64,000 bases of DNA, from assembly GCF_024347095.1 (NCBI RefSeq), contig NZ_AP024903.1:2604001-2668000 (forward strand). Direction: 5' to 3'. Below the pieces are notes generated by a model. It saw only the letters and a list, made by a program, of their open reading frames with translations. It did no database searches and had not been told where the DNA came from. Source of the DNA: Vibrio rhizosphaerae. GTDB taxonomy: Bacteria; Pseudomonadota; Gammaproteobacteria; Enterobacterales; Vibrionaceae. Position 1 is the stretch's first letter. Each line of letters starts with the position of its first letter. Both the position numbers and the translations under genes were made by a program. Below, in pieces: positions 17,869 to 28,275 of this stretch.

Positions 17869-17874
17869 TGTTCC

Positions 17875-18507
17875 TTACTCCTTCGCTTCCACTTGTTCTG
17901 GTTTGAACACACGGATGATCCAAATTAAGAAGCCGATCAAGAAGAATGCAGATGGTGCAAGTAGCATCAAACCGTTTGGTTGATACCACCCGCCATTGTT
18001 CACTAATTTCAGAACTTCCATCCCAAAAATCTTACCTGAACCAAAGAGTTCACGTACAAAACCGACACTGATCAGAACAAAACCATAGCCCAGACCATTG
18101 GCAATTCCATCGATAAACGAAGGAATTGGTGCTTCTTTCATCGCAAATGCTTCAGCACGTCCCATAACAATACAGTTCGTGATAATCAGACCAACGAAAA
18201 CTGAAAGTTGTTTTGAAATATCATAAAGATAAGCTTTCAATATTTGGTCAACCACAATCACGAGTGAAGCAATAATTGCCATCTGGACAATAATCCGCAC
18301 ACTATTAGGAATATGGTTACGAATCAATGAAACGAAAAAGTTAGAAAGAGCGGTTACAAATGTTACCGCCAATGTCATAACAAATGCTGTTTCGAGCTTG
18401 GTGGTCACCGCTAACGCAGAACATACACCAAGGACCTGTAACGCAATCGGGTTGTTATCCAACACCGGCGCTAACAGACTCTTCTTCAGATCTTTCACAG
18501 TAGACAT
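17875..18507 (-). CDS. nqrD: Na+-NQR subunit D
   Basis: This is the second six-helix subunit that pairs with NqrE around the membrane iron site. The 210-residue protein has the expected cysteines in [14 protein letters not shown] (near residue 29) and [14 protein letters not shown] (near 112). Its start overlaps the nqrC stop by one base. The RnfE/NqrD family also occurs in Rnf complexes, but the surrounding nqr genes settle the assignment. Confidence 0.96.
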   Translation of the reverse strand: MSTVKDLKKSLLAPVLDNNPIALQVLGVCSALAVTTKLETAFVMTLAVTFVTALSNFFVSLIRNHIPNSVRIIVQMAIIASLVIVVDQILKAYLYDISKQLSVFVGLIITNCIVMGRAEAFAMKEAPIPSFIDGIANGLGYGFVLISVGFVRELFGSGKIFGMEVLKLVNNGGWYQPNGLMLLAPSAFFLIGFLIWIIRVFKPEQVEAKE

Positions 18508-19292
18508 TAGTTCAGACCTCCGTCACGGACTTTTGCCAAGAATGGTCCAAAGCCCTTATCTCCCAACCAGAAGTCAAATTGATGCTGAACACCCATACTG
18601 GTCAAAGTCGCACCGGAAAGTGCATCAACGCCATGTATTGATCCTGAAGGTGCACCACCTTTGACGATCTTGATTGCTGGTTTGTGATTGTCATCATAAA
18701 GCTTCTTACCGACAAACTGTTCACGCCAGCCCGGGTTTTCCACTTCACCACCAAGCCCAGGAGTTTCCCCTTGCTCATAGTAAATGATGCCGTCAACAGT
18801 ATTACCATCAGTCTCAACTGAGACAAAGGCATACATCATTGACCATAACCCTTTCCCATGAATGGGCAGAATCAAGCGCTGAATTTTGCCATCTTTCTTC
18901 ACAAGATAGACCAAACCATAATCCGCTCGTGCACGAATTTTCGCCGGGTCTTCAGATTCAGACAGTTTCAGAGACTGTGAATCAATCTTTGAAGCAGCGC
19001 GCTGATCGTAATGAGCAGCCGTCTGACCTTCTGGTGTTTTTTCAACAAACTCACCGGTTTTAAAATCGACCAGCTTCGGTTCGATATATTGTGAGTACAG
19101 TTCTTTAACACTACCGGACGACATATCAACCCCGGAAACTTCCAGAATCTTTGACTGTTTATCCAAAAGTGCGTTTGTTTGTTGCTTACTACGCAGCCCA
19201 ACAGCTGCCGTTGAAACGATGATTGAGCACACTAAGCTCAATACGATAACAACAAACAATGTTTTTTTAATGCTATCGTTATTGTTTGCCAT
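18507..19292 (-). CDS. nqrC: Na+-NQR subunit C, covalent FMN
   Basis: NqrC is anchored by one N-terminal helix (about residues 11-31) and exposes an FMN-carrying domain to the periplasm. The flavinylation motif [10 protein letters not shown] is present, with the acceptor threonine at about residue 229. [12 protein letters not shown] near 178 is another family block. Attachment of FMN requires the flavin transferase ApbE, whose gene is not in this window. The gene overlaps nqrB by 14 bp. Confidence 0.97.
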   Translation of the reverse strand: MANNNDSIKKTLFVVIVLSLVCSIIVSTAAVGLRSKQQTNALLDKQSKILEVSGVDMSSGSVKELYSQYIEPKLVDFKTGEFVEKTPEGQTAAHYDQRAASKIDSQSLKLSESEDPAKIRARADYGLVYLVKKDGKIQRLILPIHGKGLWSMMYAFVSVETDGNTVDGIIYYEQGETPGLGGEVENPGWREQFVGKKLYDDNHKPAIKIVKGGAPSGSIHGVDALSGATLTSMGVQHQFDFWLGDKGFGPFLAKVRDGGLN

Positions 19293-20529
19293 AGCGCGCT
19301 AATCTCCGTTTGACATTCTTTTCAACAACAATATGGTCGAATAATGGTGCAAAAAGATTCGAGAATAGAATCGCCAGCATCATCCCTTCCGGGTAGGCTG
19401 GATTAACCACACGAATCAACACACACATTGCTCCAATCAACATTCCATAGGCCCATTTACCTTTATCGGTAAACGATGCTGAAACGGGATCAGTCGCCAT
19501 AAAGAACATACCAAAAGCAAATCCACCCAGAACTAAGTGCCAATGCCACGGCATATTAAACATTGCGTTGGTATCAGAACCAATTACATTGAACAGGGTT
19601 GAAAGTGCAATCATACCGATCATGACACCGCCAATGATCCGCCATGAAGCAATCCCCATGTACACAATAAAAGCAGCACCAATGGCAAGCGCTAACGTTG
19701 ACACTTCACCGATCGAACCGGGAATGTTGCCAAGGAATGCATCCATCCAAGAGATCGTTGCACCTGTGACATTGTTCACCAATGCACTATGACCGCCTTG
19801 TGACCACTGACTCAGCGCCGTTGCACCAGAGAAACCGTCGGCAGCCGTCCAAACAACATCGCCCGAAATCTGAGCCGGATAAGCAAAGAACAGGAATGCA
19901 CGACCCGCCAAAGCCGGGTTGAGGAAGTTACGTCCTGTACCACCAAACACTTCTTTCCCCACAACGACACCAAAAGTGATACCTAAAGCGGCCTGCCATA
20001 ACGGCAATGTCGGTGGAACAATCAGTGCAAAGAGAATTGACGTCACAAAGAAACCTTCGTTAACTTCGTGTTTCCGGACGATACAGAACAGGACTTCCCA
20101 AAAACCACCGACAATAAAGACTGTCAGATAAATGGGAAGAAAATATGTCGCACCAAGCAACATTTTACTACCCCAGCCAGCCGAGTCGGCCATCAGGGAG
20201 CCCCCCAATAACTCGGTAAACCAGTAGTGCCAGTTGCCATCAATGATATTGGCCAGTTGTTGGCCTTGATAGAGATGATTTAATGCAGCAATGGCTTGAC
20301 CACCCGCGTTATACATCCCCCAGAACATGGCAGGGAAAACCGCTAACCAAACCATGATCATAATGCGCTTTAGATCAACGCTGTCACGAACATGCGAGCT
20401 TTTTCTCGTCACCGTGCCCGGCGTATAGAAAATTGTCGCCGCCGCTTCATACAGCGCATACAATTTTTCATACTTGGCACCCGGCTCAAAATGATGCTCG
20501 ATGTCTTCAAGAAACTTTTTAAGACCCAT
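19279..20529 (-). CDS. nqrB: Na+-NQR subunit B, membrane flavin subunit
   Basis: NqrB is the large membrane subunit with a covalent FMN and riboflavin, and forms the sodium pathway. The 416-residue protein has about ten hydrophobic spans, the flavinylation motif GFSGATALS with the acceptor threonine near residue 237, and [20 protein letters not shown] just before it. The stretch [17 protein letters not shown] near 345 is a further hallmark. It begins five bases after nqrA ends. A second SGAT-like TGAT in [10 protein letters not shown] lacks the leading serine and is not expected to be modified. Confidence 0.97.
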   Translation of the reverse strand: MGLKKFLEDIEHHFEPGAKYEKLYALYEAAATIFYTPGTVTRKSSHVRDSVDLKRIMIMVWLAVFPAMFWGMYNAGGQAIAALNHLYQGQQLANIIDGNWHYWFTELLGGSLMADSAGWGSKMLLGATYFLPIYLTVFIVGGFWEVLFCIVRKHEVNEGFFVTSILFALIVPPTLPLWQAALGITFGVVVGKEVFGGTGRNFLNPALAGRAFLFFAYPAQISGDVVWTAADGFSGATALSQWSQGGHSALVNNVTGATISWMDAFLGNIPGSIGEVSTLALAIGAAFIVYMGIASWRIIGGVMIGMIALSTLFNVIGSDTNAMFNMPWHWHLVLGGFAFGMFFMATDPVSASFTDKGKWAYGMLIGAMCVLIRVVNPAYPEGMMLAILFSNLFAPLFDHIVVEKNVKRRLARYGKQ

Positions 20530-20534
20530 GGAAA

Positions 20535-21875
20535 TTACCCTTCCTTCTCAATCTTGTCGAGACATTCACGGAGTAGCATGCCGTACTCGTATTTGCCTGG
20601 ACACACAAAGGTACACAGTGAGAGATCTTCTTCATCGAGCTCTAGAACCCCTAAACGCTGAGCACTTTCAGTGTCGCCGGCACAGAGATCGCGAAGCAGC
20701 AATGTTGGTTCCATATCAAGCGGCATTATTTTTTCATAATTGCCAATCGGAACCATCGCACGTTCACTACCATTTGTGGAAGTTGTCATATTGAAAAGCT
20801 GGCCTTGGAAAAGGTGCCCAAGGTACGAGCGTGTGACTGAGAATTTATGTTTACCCGGCACTAACCAGCCAAACAATTCTTTCTCACGACCTTCTCGCAG
20901 TACTGAGACTTGAAGATGGTAACGACCAAGATAAGCATGAGGACCACTGGCTTTCACTCCGGAAAGGACTGAACCAGAAATCACGCGCACTTCTCCGGGC
21001 ATAATTTCGTTATCAACCAATTCGTCTAAGCTAGCGCCAATCTTCGTGCGAATCAGACGAGGTTTATTTACCACCGGTCCTGCCAGAGAAACAACGCGTT
21101 CAACGTATAACTCTCCGGTCAAGAATAAATGACCGATAGCAATCACGTCCTGATAGTTGATACTCCAAGCGACATGGTCGAGATCCACAGGATAGAGGAA
21201 ATGCATGTGTGTTCCGGGCAATCCAGCTGGATGTGGCCCTTCGAAAACATGCTCTTCCACATTCGATTGAGCGGAGTGAGGTAAGCTCTTTCCTTGCTTA
21301 CAAACGTAGACTTTACCTTCTGTCAAAACAGATAAAATGTCTAAACCTGCAACGAAAGCATCTGATTGTTCATTAATAATCAGTTGTGGATCAGCAGCCA
21401 AAGGATTGGTATCTATTGCTGTTACAAAGATAGCCTTAGTTGCAGAATCGACAGCAGGAACCTTGCTAAAGGGACGAGTACGGAACGCAGTCCACATGCC
21501 GGAATCAACCAACTGTGTTTTCACTTGCTCGCGATCCAAGCTTGCAAGTTGACTGGCGTCAAACTTATCGAACGTCTCCTGCGCATCACCGGCAACTTCA
21601 ATCACCACAGATTGAAGTACCCGTTTTGCACCACGGTTTACTTCGATAACTTTACCGCAGACCGGTGAAGTAAACTTAACACCCGGATTCTTCTTATCTT
21701 CAAAAAGAATTTGAGCTTTCTTTACTTCATCACCTACGCGGACATGCATCGTAGGACGCATACCAACGTACTCTTCGCCAAGCAAGGCGACTTTGCTGAT
21801 GGCTTTGCCATCACTTATCACCTGGGAAGGAGTTCCAGCAATAGGAAGATCCAATCCCTTCTTTATTGTAATCAT
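20535..21875 (-). CDS. nqrA: Na+-NQR subunit A
   Basis: NqrA is the cytoplasmic subunit next to the quinone site of the sodium-pumping NADH:ubiquinone reductase. The N terminus [18 protein letters not shown] is diagnostic, so I place the start at the ATG at 21875 (446 residues) rather than at an upstream in-frame codon at 21887. [19 protein letters not shown] near 255 and the [19 protein letters not shown] segment at the C terminus (quoted in part) are conserved. It is the first gene of nqrABCDEF; the promoter must lie in 21876-22336. Confidence 0.97.
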   Translation of the reverse strand: MITIKKGLDLPIAGTPSQVISDGKAISKVALLGEEYVGMRPTMHVRVGDEVKKAQILFEDKKNPGVKFTSPVCGKVIEVNRGAKRVLQSVVIEVAGDAQETFDKFDASQLASLDREQVKTQLVDSGMWTAFRTRPFSKVPAVDSATKAIFVTAIDTNPLAADPQLIINEQSDAFVAGLDILSVLTEGKVYVCKQGKSLPHSAQSNVEEHVFEGPHPAGLPGTHMHFLYPVDLDHVAWSINYQDVIAIGHLFLTGELYVERVVSLAGPVVNKPRLIRTKIGASLDELVDNEIMPGEVRVISGSVLSGVKASGPHAYLGRYHLQVSVLREGREKELFGWLVPGKHKFSVTRSYLGHLFQGQLFNMTTSTNGSERAMVPIGNYEKIMPLDMEPTLLLRDLCAGDTESAQRLGVLELDEEDLSLCTFVCPGKYEYGMLLRECLDKIEKEG

Positions 21876-22336
21876 ACGCACTTGCACTTTTATCGGGAAA
21901 AAGATTCTTTAAAATTCTGTAAATAATTGGCTTTGTTTAGTTATTCTATCGAGCATAAACGCCGGGAAAACTAAATGAGCCCTAGACACGACACTGGTAT
22001 CCAGCTTTGATTCTTATTTGCCATAAGGTGAGCACACCCTATTGAAAACACGTCTCTCACTCGTGTGAGGCATATTTACCAGACACGGGAGTGTATCATC
22101 TTTTAGGCAATTGATGCCATGATCTAAGCTGCTTTTCTTTCTTCATTGCGGTGCAATATAATGCAAGAAATTATCATAAATTTGATGAATAGCACGCTTA
22201 TCACAAGCAACTTTGAAAATATCTGTTTTCAGTAAATATATCGTTTAATCAAATAGATAAATGGACTCAAAGCACAAACAGCCACCGTGAAGACAATCAT
22301 ACGTCATGATTGTGAATATCATTAACTTAGCACCAT
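21876..22336 (-). other. Intergenic region bolA-nqrA, nqr promoter region
   Basis: These 461 AT-rich bases should contain the nqr promoter and leader. I could not assign confident -35/-10 boxes. An 8-bp inverted repeat ACAATCAT/ATGATTGT (22293-22313) lies just past bolA without a T-tract. The short dyad TTGCATTATATTGCA is on the minus strand near 22147-22161. No ORF is supported. Confidence 0.4.
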
Positions 22337-22651
22337 TCAATTCTCTTTATGGCCGCCACCATGACACATGGGGCTATCGGGCACCTGAGTATTTTGTCGC
22401 CACTGTTCCGGGGTATAGGTATGTATCGACAATGCATGAACCTGACCTGCTAATTCATCAGCTAAAACCTGATTGACTGCTCGGTGCTGTTCAATTAAAC
22501 GTTGTCCATCAAACGAAGGGCTGACAATGACGACCTTGAAATGGCTTTCAGAGCCTGCTGGCACATTATGCATATAACTTTCATTAAGCACTTGCAGGTA
22601 TTCTGGCTGAAATGCCTGATTTAACTTAGCTTCAATCGTTTCTTGTATCAT
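22337..22651 (-). CDS. bolA: BolA family protein
   Basis: This 104-residue BolA protein has the class II KH-like fold and usually works with monothiol glutaredoxins in Fe-S handling and as a stress and cell-shape regulator. The core runs [19 protein letters not shown]...[24 protein letters not shown]...[14 protein letters not shown] (quoted in parts), with the conserved His of ALSIHTYT. I chose the ATG at 22651 because GGAGAG precedes it; upstream codons in frame have no family similarity. Vibrio species typically carry bolA in front of nqrA, as here. Confidence 0.93.
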   Translation of the reverse strand: MIQETIEAKLNQAFQPEYLQVLNESYMHNVPAGSESHFKVVIVSPSFDGQRLIEQHRAVNQVLADELAGQVHALSIHTYTPEQWRQNTQVPDSPMCHGGGHKEN

Positions 22652-22835
22652 GTACTTTCTCTCTCCGAGATCACCGGAAAAACGTGTTGAGCACAGATAA
22701 AAAACATTCCGGTGAACCTGTGGCGACATATATTACTACTCTCTGAGGTTTAGAAAAAGGTTTCAGTTTCTTGTTTGTGCTGCATTTGCGACAATAATCG
22801 ATAATTTAATTGCCCGACTCTCCTGATTAAAAATA

Positions 22836-23972
22836 ATGAAGACAGAATTATCATTCAACGAACGTACACTGACATTACATCGCTACCCTGAGCAGCATTA
22901 TGAAAATCTACAGGCGTGGGATGCCGGAGACGAATATCTGATTCGTCATGTTGAAGCCATGGCCTTGTCCCCGGGCAAGCATATCTTGATTCTCAATGAT
23001 CATTTTGGCGCATTGTCATGTTGGTTTGCCCGGGATCATCAAGTGACTCTGATGAGTGATTCATATCTGTCACATCAAGGCGTGCAACAAAATTTAGCCC
23101 GAAACGGCAACGGTACAATCTCCTGCCTGACAACACTGGCAGATTTACCGACCGGTATTGATTTGGTTTTATTCCAGCTCCCCAAAAATAATCGTCACCT
23201 GATCTGGCAACTGAGTCAGCTTCGTTCCGCCTTATCGGTAACCTGCCCGGTCATTGCGGTTAACAAAGCAAAAGAAATCCATACTTCGACACTGCAACTG
23301 TTTGAGAAATACCTTGGCACGACTCAGACGTCACTGGCTTGGAAAAAACATCGGCTGGTATTTGCCAATGCCGATGCGCCCCATCAGTCAGTCTCCGCAG
23401 AGCTGATTTGGGACGCAGAAGTTGATGATCAATCGATCCGGTTAATCAATCTGCCGAATGTTTTCTCCGGAGAAAGTCTTGATCTGGGCGCTCGGTTTTT
23501 TCTTTCTCATATTCCGGAAAAGCCGAACTGCAAACATATTATCGATTTAGGATGCGGTAATGGCATTCTGTCAATTAAAGCCGGACAACAAAACCCACAA
23601 GCGGCTTTAACTTGTATTGATGAAAGTTTTATGGCGGTCGAATCAGCCCGCAGAAATTTACATGATCACTTCGGTAACCGAGCAAATATCCAGTGTATCG
23701 CGAATAATTGTCTGGATGGTTTAGCGGCTGAGTCAGCGGATTTGATTTTATGTAATCCGCCTTTTCACCAGCAGAACGCGATTACTGATCATATTGCCTG
23801 GCAGATGTTCTGTGATGCAAAGCATGTTCTGGAAAAGAGAGGTGAATTATTAGTGATCGGTAACCGTCACCTCGGCTACGATGGAAAACTCACAAGAATA
23901 TTTGGGAAATCTAACGTAAAAACTGTCGCGATGAACAAAAAATTTGTTATCTTACAGGCAACTAAACGGTGA
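22836..23972 (+). CDS. rlmG: 23S rRNA (guanine-1835-N2)-methyltransferase RlmG
   Basis: RlmG methylates N2 of G1835 in 23S rRNA using S-adenosylmethionine. The 378-residue protein has an inactive N-terminal methyltransferase-like domain and a C-terminal catalytic one, as in the RsmC/RlmG family. The SAM-binding loop IDLGCGNGILSIKA is near residue 236 and the catalytic LCNPPFHQQNAIT near 304. GNRHLGYDGKL near 345 is also typical. It is divergent from bolA with a 184-bp gap. Confidence 0.95.
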   Translation: MKTELSFNERTLTLHRYPEQHYENLQAWDAGDEYLIRHVEAMALSPGKHILILNDHFGALSCWFARDHQVTLMSDSYLSHQGVQQNLARNGNGTISCLTTLADLPTGIDLVLFQLPKNNRHLIWQLSQLRSALSVTCPVIAVNKAKEIHTSTLQLFEKYLGTTQTSLAWKKHRLVFANADAPHQSVSAELIWDAEVDDQSIRLINLPNVFSGESLDLGARFFLSHIPEKPNCKHIIDLGCGNGILSIKAGQQNPQAALTCIDESFMAVESARRNLHDHFGNRANIQCIANNCLDGLAAESADLILCNPPFHQQNAITDHIAWQMFCDAKHVLEKRGELLVIGNRHLGYDGKLTRIFGKSNVKTVAMNKKFVILQATKR

Positions 23973-24177
23973 GCCGCTAAACTTCAAACCATGTAGGTCG
24001 GAGAACGGAAGTACGATGGATAAACGGTGTAAATTGAGAATCTTTCACTTCACGTCTCAATATCGGCTCGCTCACGAAGCGTATGATGTTTTTACACAAA
24101 CCTAGAGTTCCATACAGACTTGGCTTTCCATACATATCTGTTAATGTGATTACTCGATTTTGAACAAGGAACCACTC

Positions 24178-24747
24178 ATGAAAAAACTGGTTATTGCAGC
24201 GACTGTCGCACTGCTTGCCGCCTGTTCAGGCCCACAGCAGCAACAAATCAACTTTGCCCCACAGCCGGCCCTCAGCCAGAGTGATATTGTGAAAGGAAAG
24301 TCTTTTACCCTGATGAGTAAAGATGTCAGAACCTCTCAATATGTTGCGTTAGTTGATAGCGGGCGTGCACATATCGAACCGGTTCATGCGCGTCAGAATG
24401 TTCGTATCGCGATTGAAAACGCGTTGTCACAGCAATTTTCTTCCCAAGGTTTTACAACCAGCGTCAATAGCGAAAATTCCGTGACGGTAGAAATTCAGGA
24501 AGCACTCGTTTCAGTGAAGCATTCGATTATGGAAAGCGAAATGAATGCAAGCGTTGTTCTTGAAATCACGGCCGAAACGCCGACCGGAAAATTGGTAAAA
24601 ACTTATCATGGTACCGCGAAGAAGACGTCAACATTTAGTGCATCCAACGATGATATCGAGATGGTTTTTAACGATGTCGTCAACAATGTTCTGAAAAAGA
24701 TCGCCCAAGATGAAGAACTGAAAAACTACATGCGGGAGCACTTTTAA
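24178..24747 (+). CDS. yajG: YajG-family outer-membrane lipoprotein
   Basis: The protein starts with a lipoprotein signal peptide, MKKLVIAATVALLAACSGPQ, with the lipobox LAAC and Cys17 as the modified residue. The rest resembles YajG, a small lipoprotein of unknown role located in E. coli near ampG. I choose the ATG at 24178 because AAGGA lies just before it; the codon at 24160 would spoil the signal peptide. It forms an apparent operon with the cyclophilin gene (TAATG overlap) and ampG. Confidence 0.9.
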   Translation: MKKLVIAATVALLAACSGPQQQQINFAPQPALSQSDIVKGKSFTLMSKDVRTSQYVALVDSGRAHIEPVHARQNVRIAIENALSQQFSSQGFTTSVNSENSVTVEIQEALVSVKHSIMESEMNASVVLEITAETPTGKLVKTYHGTAKKTSTFSASNDDIEMVFNDVVNNVLKKIAQDEELKNYMREHF

Positions 24748-25346
24748 TGCGTCGGTATCGCTTCTCAGCCATACTGGCCTGTTGTTTTTTCTCACTGTTT
24801 AGTCTGGGGGCTTTCGCATCCCCCAGCGTGACCTTTGAAACCACATTGGGTTCTTTTACAGTTGAATTGAACGCTAAACAAGCGCCAGTGACGGTCAAAA
24901 ACTTTCTGCGTTATGTTGAAGACGGCAGTTATGTCGGCAGTATTTTTCACCGTGTCATCCCCGGTTTTATGGTTCAGGGGGGTGGATTCAGCACCCAAAT
25001 GGAACGGCTGAAAACTTACCCGCCAATCGCTAACGAAGCCAATAACGGTTTACTCAATCAAACCGGGACCATTGCGATGGCCAGAACGCAGGATCCGAAC
25101 TCAGCAACCCGACAGTTTTTTATCAATCTGGTTGACAATGACTTTCTTAACGCCGGAGAAAGACCACCGGGTTACGCGGTGTTTGGTCGGGTCACAACAG
25201 GGTTTGACGTGATTCAAAAGATTGGTCAGCAAAAAACAGGTGTCCGGAACTACATGAAAGATGTTCCCGTAGAGCCGATTATTATCACGCGTGTTTTTGT
25301 TGTTCCTGAAAAAGGCACTGCAGCAACGACGTCACCGGCACAATAG
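24747..25346 (+). CDS. Periplasmic peptidyl-prolyl cis-trans isomerase (cyclophilin)
   Basis: A cyclophilin-type isomerase with an N-terminal signal peptide (about residues 1-24, cut after AFA-SP). It speeds cis/trans isomerisation of X-Pro bonds during folding in the periplasm. Active-site blocks are IFHRVIPGFMVQGG near residue 69 (Arg of FHR), GTIAMARTQDPNSATRQFFIN near 110 (in parts) and GYAVFGRVTTGFDVI near 144. Length (199) and signal resemble PpiA. The ATG overlaps the yajG stop, indicating coupled translation. Confidence 0.92.
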   Translation: MRRYRFSAILACCFFSLFSLGAFASPSVTFETTLGSFTVELNAKQAPVTVKNFLRYVEDGSYVGSIFHRVIPGFMVQGGGFSTQMERLKTYPPIANEANNGLLNQTGTIAMARTQDPNSATRQFFINLVDNDFLNAGERPPGYAVFGRVTTGFDVIQKIGQQKTGVRNYMKDVPVEPIIITRVFVVPEKGTAATTSPAQ

Positions 25347-25357
25347 AGGTTTATTCG

Positions 25358-26725
25358 TTGCAAAAATCATCTTACACGTGGAAATCCACTGTTCAGAGTT
25401 ATCTCGATAGACGTTTAGCATGGGTTCTCATGCTCGGATGTTCCAGTGGATTTCCTTGGGTATTGATCGGTTCCAATATGTCCGGCTGGCTAAAAGATGC
25501 TGGATTTACCAATACGGATATTGGTTATTTCAGCAGTATTTTTGTCGCCTATTCCGTAAACTTTTTATGGTCCCCGCTGGTTGACCGACTCCATATCCCA
25601 CTGGTAGGTCGGTGGCTCGGACAACGGCGCAGCTGGATTTTTGTCTGCCAGTGCATCATTTTGTTGTGCACTCTGGCGATTGCTTCCTATTCGAATCCCA
25701 CCACTGATTTTATGATGACCTACGGCATTGCACTGGTGATCGCATTTGTCTCAGCGACACAGGATATTGCAATCGATGCGTTTCGGATCGATAGCTTCAA
25801 TAAAGCCGAGGAATCAAAGCTGCCTCAAGCTTCTGCAATGGCTGTCATCGGCTGGTGGACCGGTTACTCTCTGCCCGGTTATCTGGCATTTACCAATGCG
25901 GATCAATATGGCTGGAATACCGTTTACTTTGGCATGGCCGCGGTCATGGCTGTACTGCTCATATTCACTCTGATGACCAAAGAACCGGTGACCCACCGGG
26001 ATCGCTTACAACAAAAAGCTGAAGCGCGTCATCATCAATATATTGAATCGCCGGCCCTCTTGTGGGTGTCCGTCACCGTAGTCGAACCATTTATCGACTT
26101 CTTCAGAAGAAATGGTACCCGGGTTGCAATCACAATTTTGTTATTCGTGTTTTTATTCAAAATTGGTGAAGCCTTTCTGGGAAAAATGTCGATCTCATTT
26201 TACCGTGAGATTGGCTTCAGTAATGAACAGATTGGATACTATTCGAAATTGATCGGCTGGTGGGCAACGATGCTCTTTACCTTGCTCGGCAGTATGGTCA
26301 CCGTACGATTTGGTATTGTCAAAGGGCTGCTGATCGGCGGTATCGCCATGTCAGCCAGTAACCTGATGTTTGCATGGATTGCCCAAACAGGACCCAATGA
26401 GCATCTGTTTCTTGCCACTGTACTCGTTGATAATTTTACTACCGCGTTCTCGACAGTCGCATTCGTGTCATTCCTGACCTTAATGACCGGACAAGCCTTC
26501 TCTGCAACGCAGTATGCCTTATTAGCGTCTTTGGGCAATGCCGGACGCACGGTTCTCTCATCATTTAGCGGCGCAATGGTTGATTATCTGGATAACTGGC
26601 CATTATTTTTTGTCCTCACCGCGGTGATGGTCGTTCCAAGCTTGCTGATGCTTTACTCACTCCGACATTACTTTATGGACCTGCTGGAAAAAGCGAAAGC
26701 ATCCAGAAAACAGGATTGCATTTAA
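25358..26725 (+). CDS. ampG: Muropeptide permease AmpG
   Basis: AmpG is a major-facilitator transporter that imports anhydromuropeptides (GlcNAc-anhydroMurNAc peptides) from the periplasm for cell-wall recycling, and feeds AmpR signalling where AmpC is present. About 12-14 helices are visible. Family blocks are LGCSSGFPWVLIGSNMSGWL near residue 22, RRSWIFVCQ near 91 and SATQDIAIDAFRID near 132. The start is TTG at 25358, supported by AGAGG eight bases upstream and by clear homology from residue 15 on. It is third in the yajG-cyclophilin-ampG cluster. Confidence 0.93.
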   Translation: MQKSSYTWKSTVQSYLDRRLAWVLMLGCSSGFPWVLIGSNMSGWLKDAGFTNTDIGYFSSIFVAYSVNFLWSPLVDRLHIPLVGRWLGQRRSWIFVCQCIILLCTLAIASYSNPTTDFMMTYGIALVIAFVSATQDIAIDAFRIDSFNKAEESKLPQASAMAVIGWWTGYSLPGYLAFTNADQYGWNTVYFGMAAVMAVLLIFTLMTKEPVTHRDRLQQKAEARHHQYIESPALLWVSVTVVEPFIDFFRRNGTRVAITILLFVFLFKIGEAFLGKMSISFYREIGFSNEQIGYYSKLIGWWATMLFTLLGSMVTVRFGIVKGLLIGGIAMSASNLMFAWIAQTGPNEHLFLATVLVDNFTTAFSTVAFVSFLTLMTGQAFSATQYALLASLGNAGRTVLSSFSGAMVDYLDNWPLFFVLTAVMVVPSLLMLYSLRHYFMDLLEKAKASRKQDCI

Positions 26726-26783
26726 ATCAGGCTTGATTAGACTCGCTAATCGTTTGGAGTAAACGCATGAGCCACAGTAAAGC

Positions 26784-27674
26784 ATGAATATTCTGGTGAT
26801 TGGCCCGGGAGCGATTGGTTCGCTCTGGGCTATCAAATTACAGCAAAGCGGGCATCAGGTCGCCGTGTTTGGCAGGCATACGGCGCCTCACTATCAATGC
26901 CAGCTCGGCGAGTCAATCTACACCTTTGCCAATCATCAGGTTGACGACATCCGACACGCTGACCTCATTCTGGTGACGGTTAAAGCCTGGCAAGTTGCCT
27001 CCGCGTTAGAGAGACTAACGCCCCAAATCAATCCGGATACAATCATCATGCTAATGCACAACGGCATGGGCAGCCTCGATACCATCGGCGCGTTATTGCA
27101 AACCAACCCTGTTCTGCTGGCAACCACAACCCACGGCGCTTTCAAACCAGCGCCATCACAGCTCATTCATACCGGACAAGGTGAAACCTTAATCGGTGCT
27201 GCGAATGCCCAAGGTGGCCGATGTCAGTTTCTGAGAGATGTCTTTGACCACGCCTTGCCGACAGTTCACTGGCATCCACAGATTGAACACGCGCTATGGC
27301 ATAAACTGGCCGTCAATTGTGTGATCAACCCTTTGACGGCTATCCGTCAATGCCCAAACGGCACACTCGCACACCCCGAATATCAGGCTCGCATCACCCG
27401 TTTAATTGCCGAAGTAAGCGCCGTCATGACGGCGGAGAAGATTCCGTTTCAGCTTGCACAGTTAACCGCTCATATTTATCAAGTGATCGCCGCAACATCC
27501 GAAAACCTGTCGTCGATGCATCAGGATGTTTCCCACCGGAGAAAAACTGAAATAGACTTTATTACCGGATACCTGATCAGAAGAGCTAAAAAACATGATA
27601 TTGCGGTCCCGGAAAATGAAGCCTTATATCAACACATCAAAACATTGGAACAATCATGGGAGTCACTCATATGA
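26784..27674 (+). CDS. panE: 2-dehydropantoate 2-reductase
   Basis: PanE (ApbA) reduces ketopantoate to pantoate with NADPH, the second step toward pantothenate and coenzyme A. The 296-residue protein shows the Rossmann motif VIGPGAIGSLWAIKL (residues 4-18), KAWQV near 72, the catalytic lysine block HALWHKLAVNCVINPLTA near 172 and the SSMHQDVSHRRKTEIDFITG segment near 240. It overlaps yajL by four bases (ATGA), as in E. coli where the genes are also adjacent. Confidence 0.95.
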   Translation: MNILVIGPGAIGSLWAIKLQQSGHQVAVFGRHTAPHYQCQLGESIYTFANHQVDDIRHADLILVTVKAWQVASALERLTPQINPDTIIMLMHNGMGSLDTIGALLQTNPVLLATTTHGAFKPAPSQLIHTGQGETLIGAANAQGGRCQFLRDVFDHALPTVHWHPQIEHALWHKLAVNCVINPLTAIRQCPNGTLAHPEYQARITRLIAEVSAVMTAEKIPFQLAQLTAHIYQVIAATSENLSSMHQDVSHRRKTEIDFITGYLIRRAKKHDIAVPENEALYQHIKTLEQSWESLI

Positions 27675-28249
27675 GTTATAACATCTTAGTACCGATTGCG
27701 ACCGGCAGCGAAGAAATCGAAGCCGTCACCATTATTGATGTGATGGTCCGGGCGGGTTATCACGTTGTTACCGCCAGTGCCGATCCGACAGAGCAATATA
27801 TTGTCAAAGCTTCCCGGGGGGTGATGTTGACAGCCGAAACCCTGCTTCATCAGGTCGTCGATCAACCGTTTGATGCGATTATCCTGCCCGGCGGACTGAC
27901 TGGCGCAGAAAATTTCCGAGACAATCCCCTGCTCATTGAACGACTCAAACAGCAAAAGCAATCCGGGCGACTCGTTGCTGCAATTTGTGCCGCGCCGGCG
28001 ATCGTATTACAGCATCATCACCTGTTTCCGGAGGCTCAGCTCACCTGTCATCCTAATTTTCAGCAGCAAATTCCAGAAACTCAGCGCTGCACACAGCGGG
28101 TAGTCTATGATCATTCAGCTAATTTATTAACCAGTCAGGGGCCGGGAACCGCTCTGGAATTTTCTCTGGAAGTGGTTCGTCTGCTCTCCGGAGAGCAACA
28201 TATGTGGCAGGTTGCCGGACCGATGATCCCACCTGCCGGGATTTCCTGA
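27671..28249 (+). CDS. yajL: DJ-1/YajL family protein
   Basis: This 192-residue protein belongs to the DJ-1 (ThiJ/PfpI) family; YajL is a stress-related chaperone and reported glyoxalase/deglycase, the latter being disputed. The nucleophile-elbow cysteine appears in VAAICAAPAIVLQ near residue 105, and the conserved Glu in the first block IATGSEEIEAVTI near 15. I choose the ATG at 27671, which forms an ATGA overlap with panE and has GGGAG upstream. Codons further upstream are in the panE tail. Confidence 0.93.
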   Translation: MSYNILVPIATGSEEIEAVTIIDVMVRAGYHVVTASADPTEQYIVKASRGVMLTAETLLHQVVDQPFDAIILPGGLTGAENFRDNPLLIERLKQQKQSGRLVAAICAAPAIVLQHHHLFPEAQLTCHPNFQQQIPETQRCTQRVVYDHSANLLTSQGPGTALEFSLEVVRLLSGEQHMWQVAGPMIPPAGIS

Positions 28250-28275
28250 TCACCGTAGAATGAGTTGTAACCACA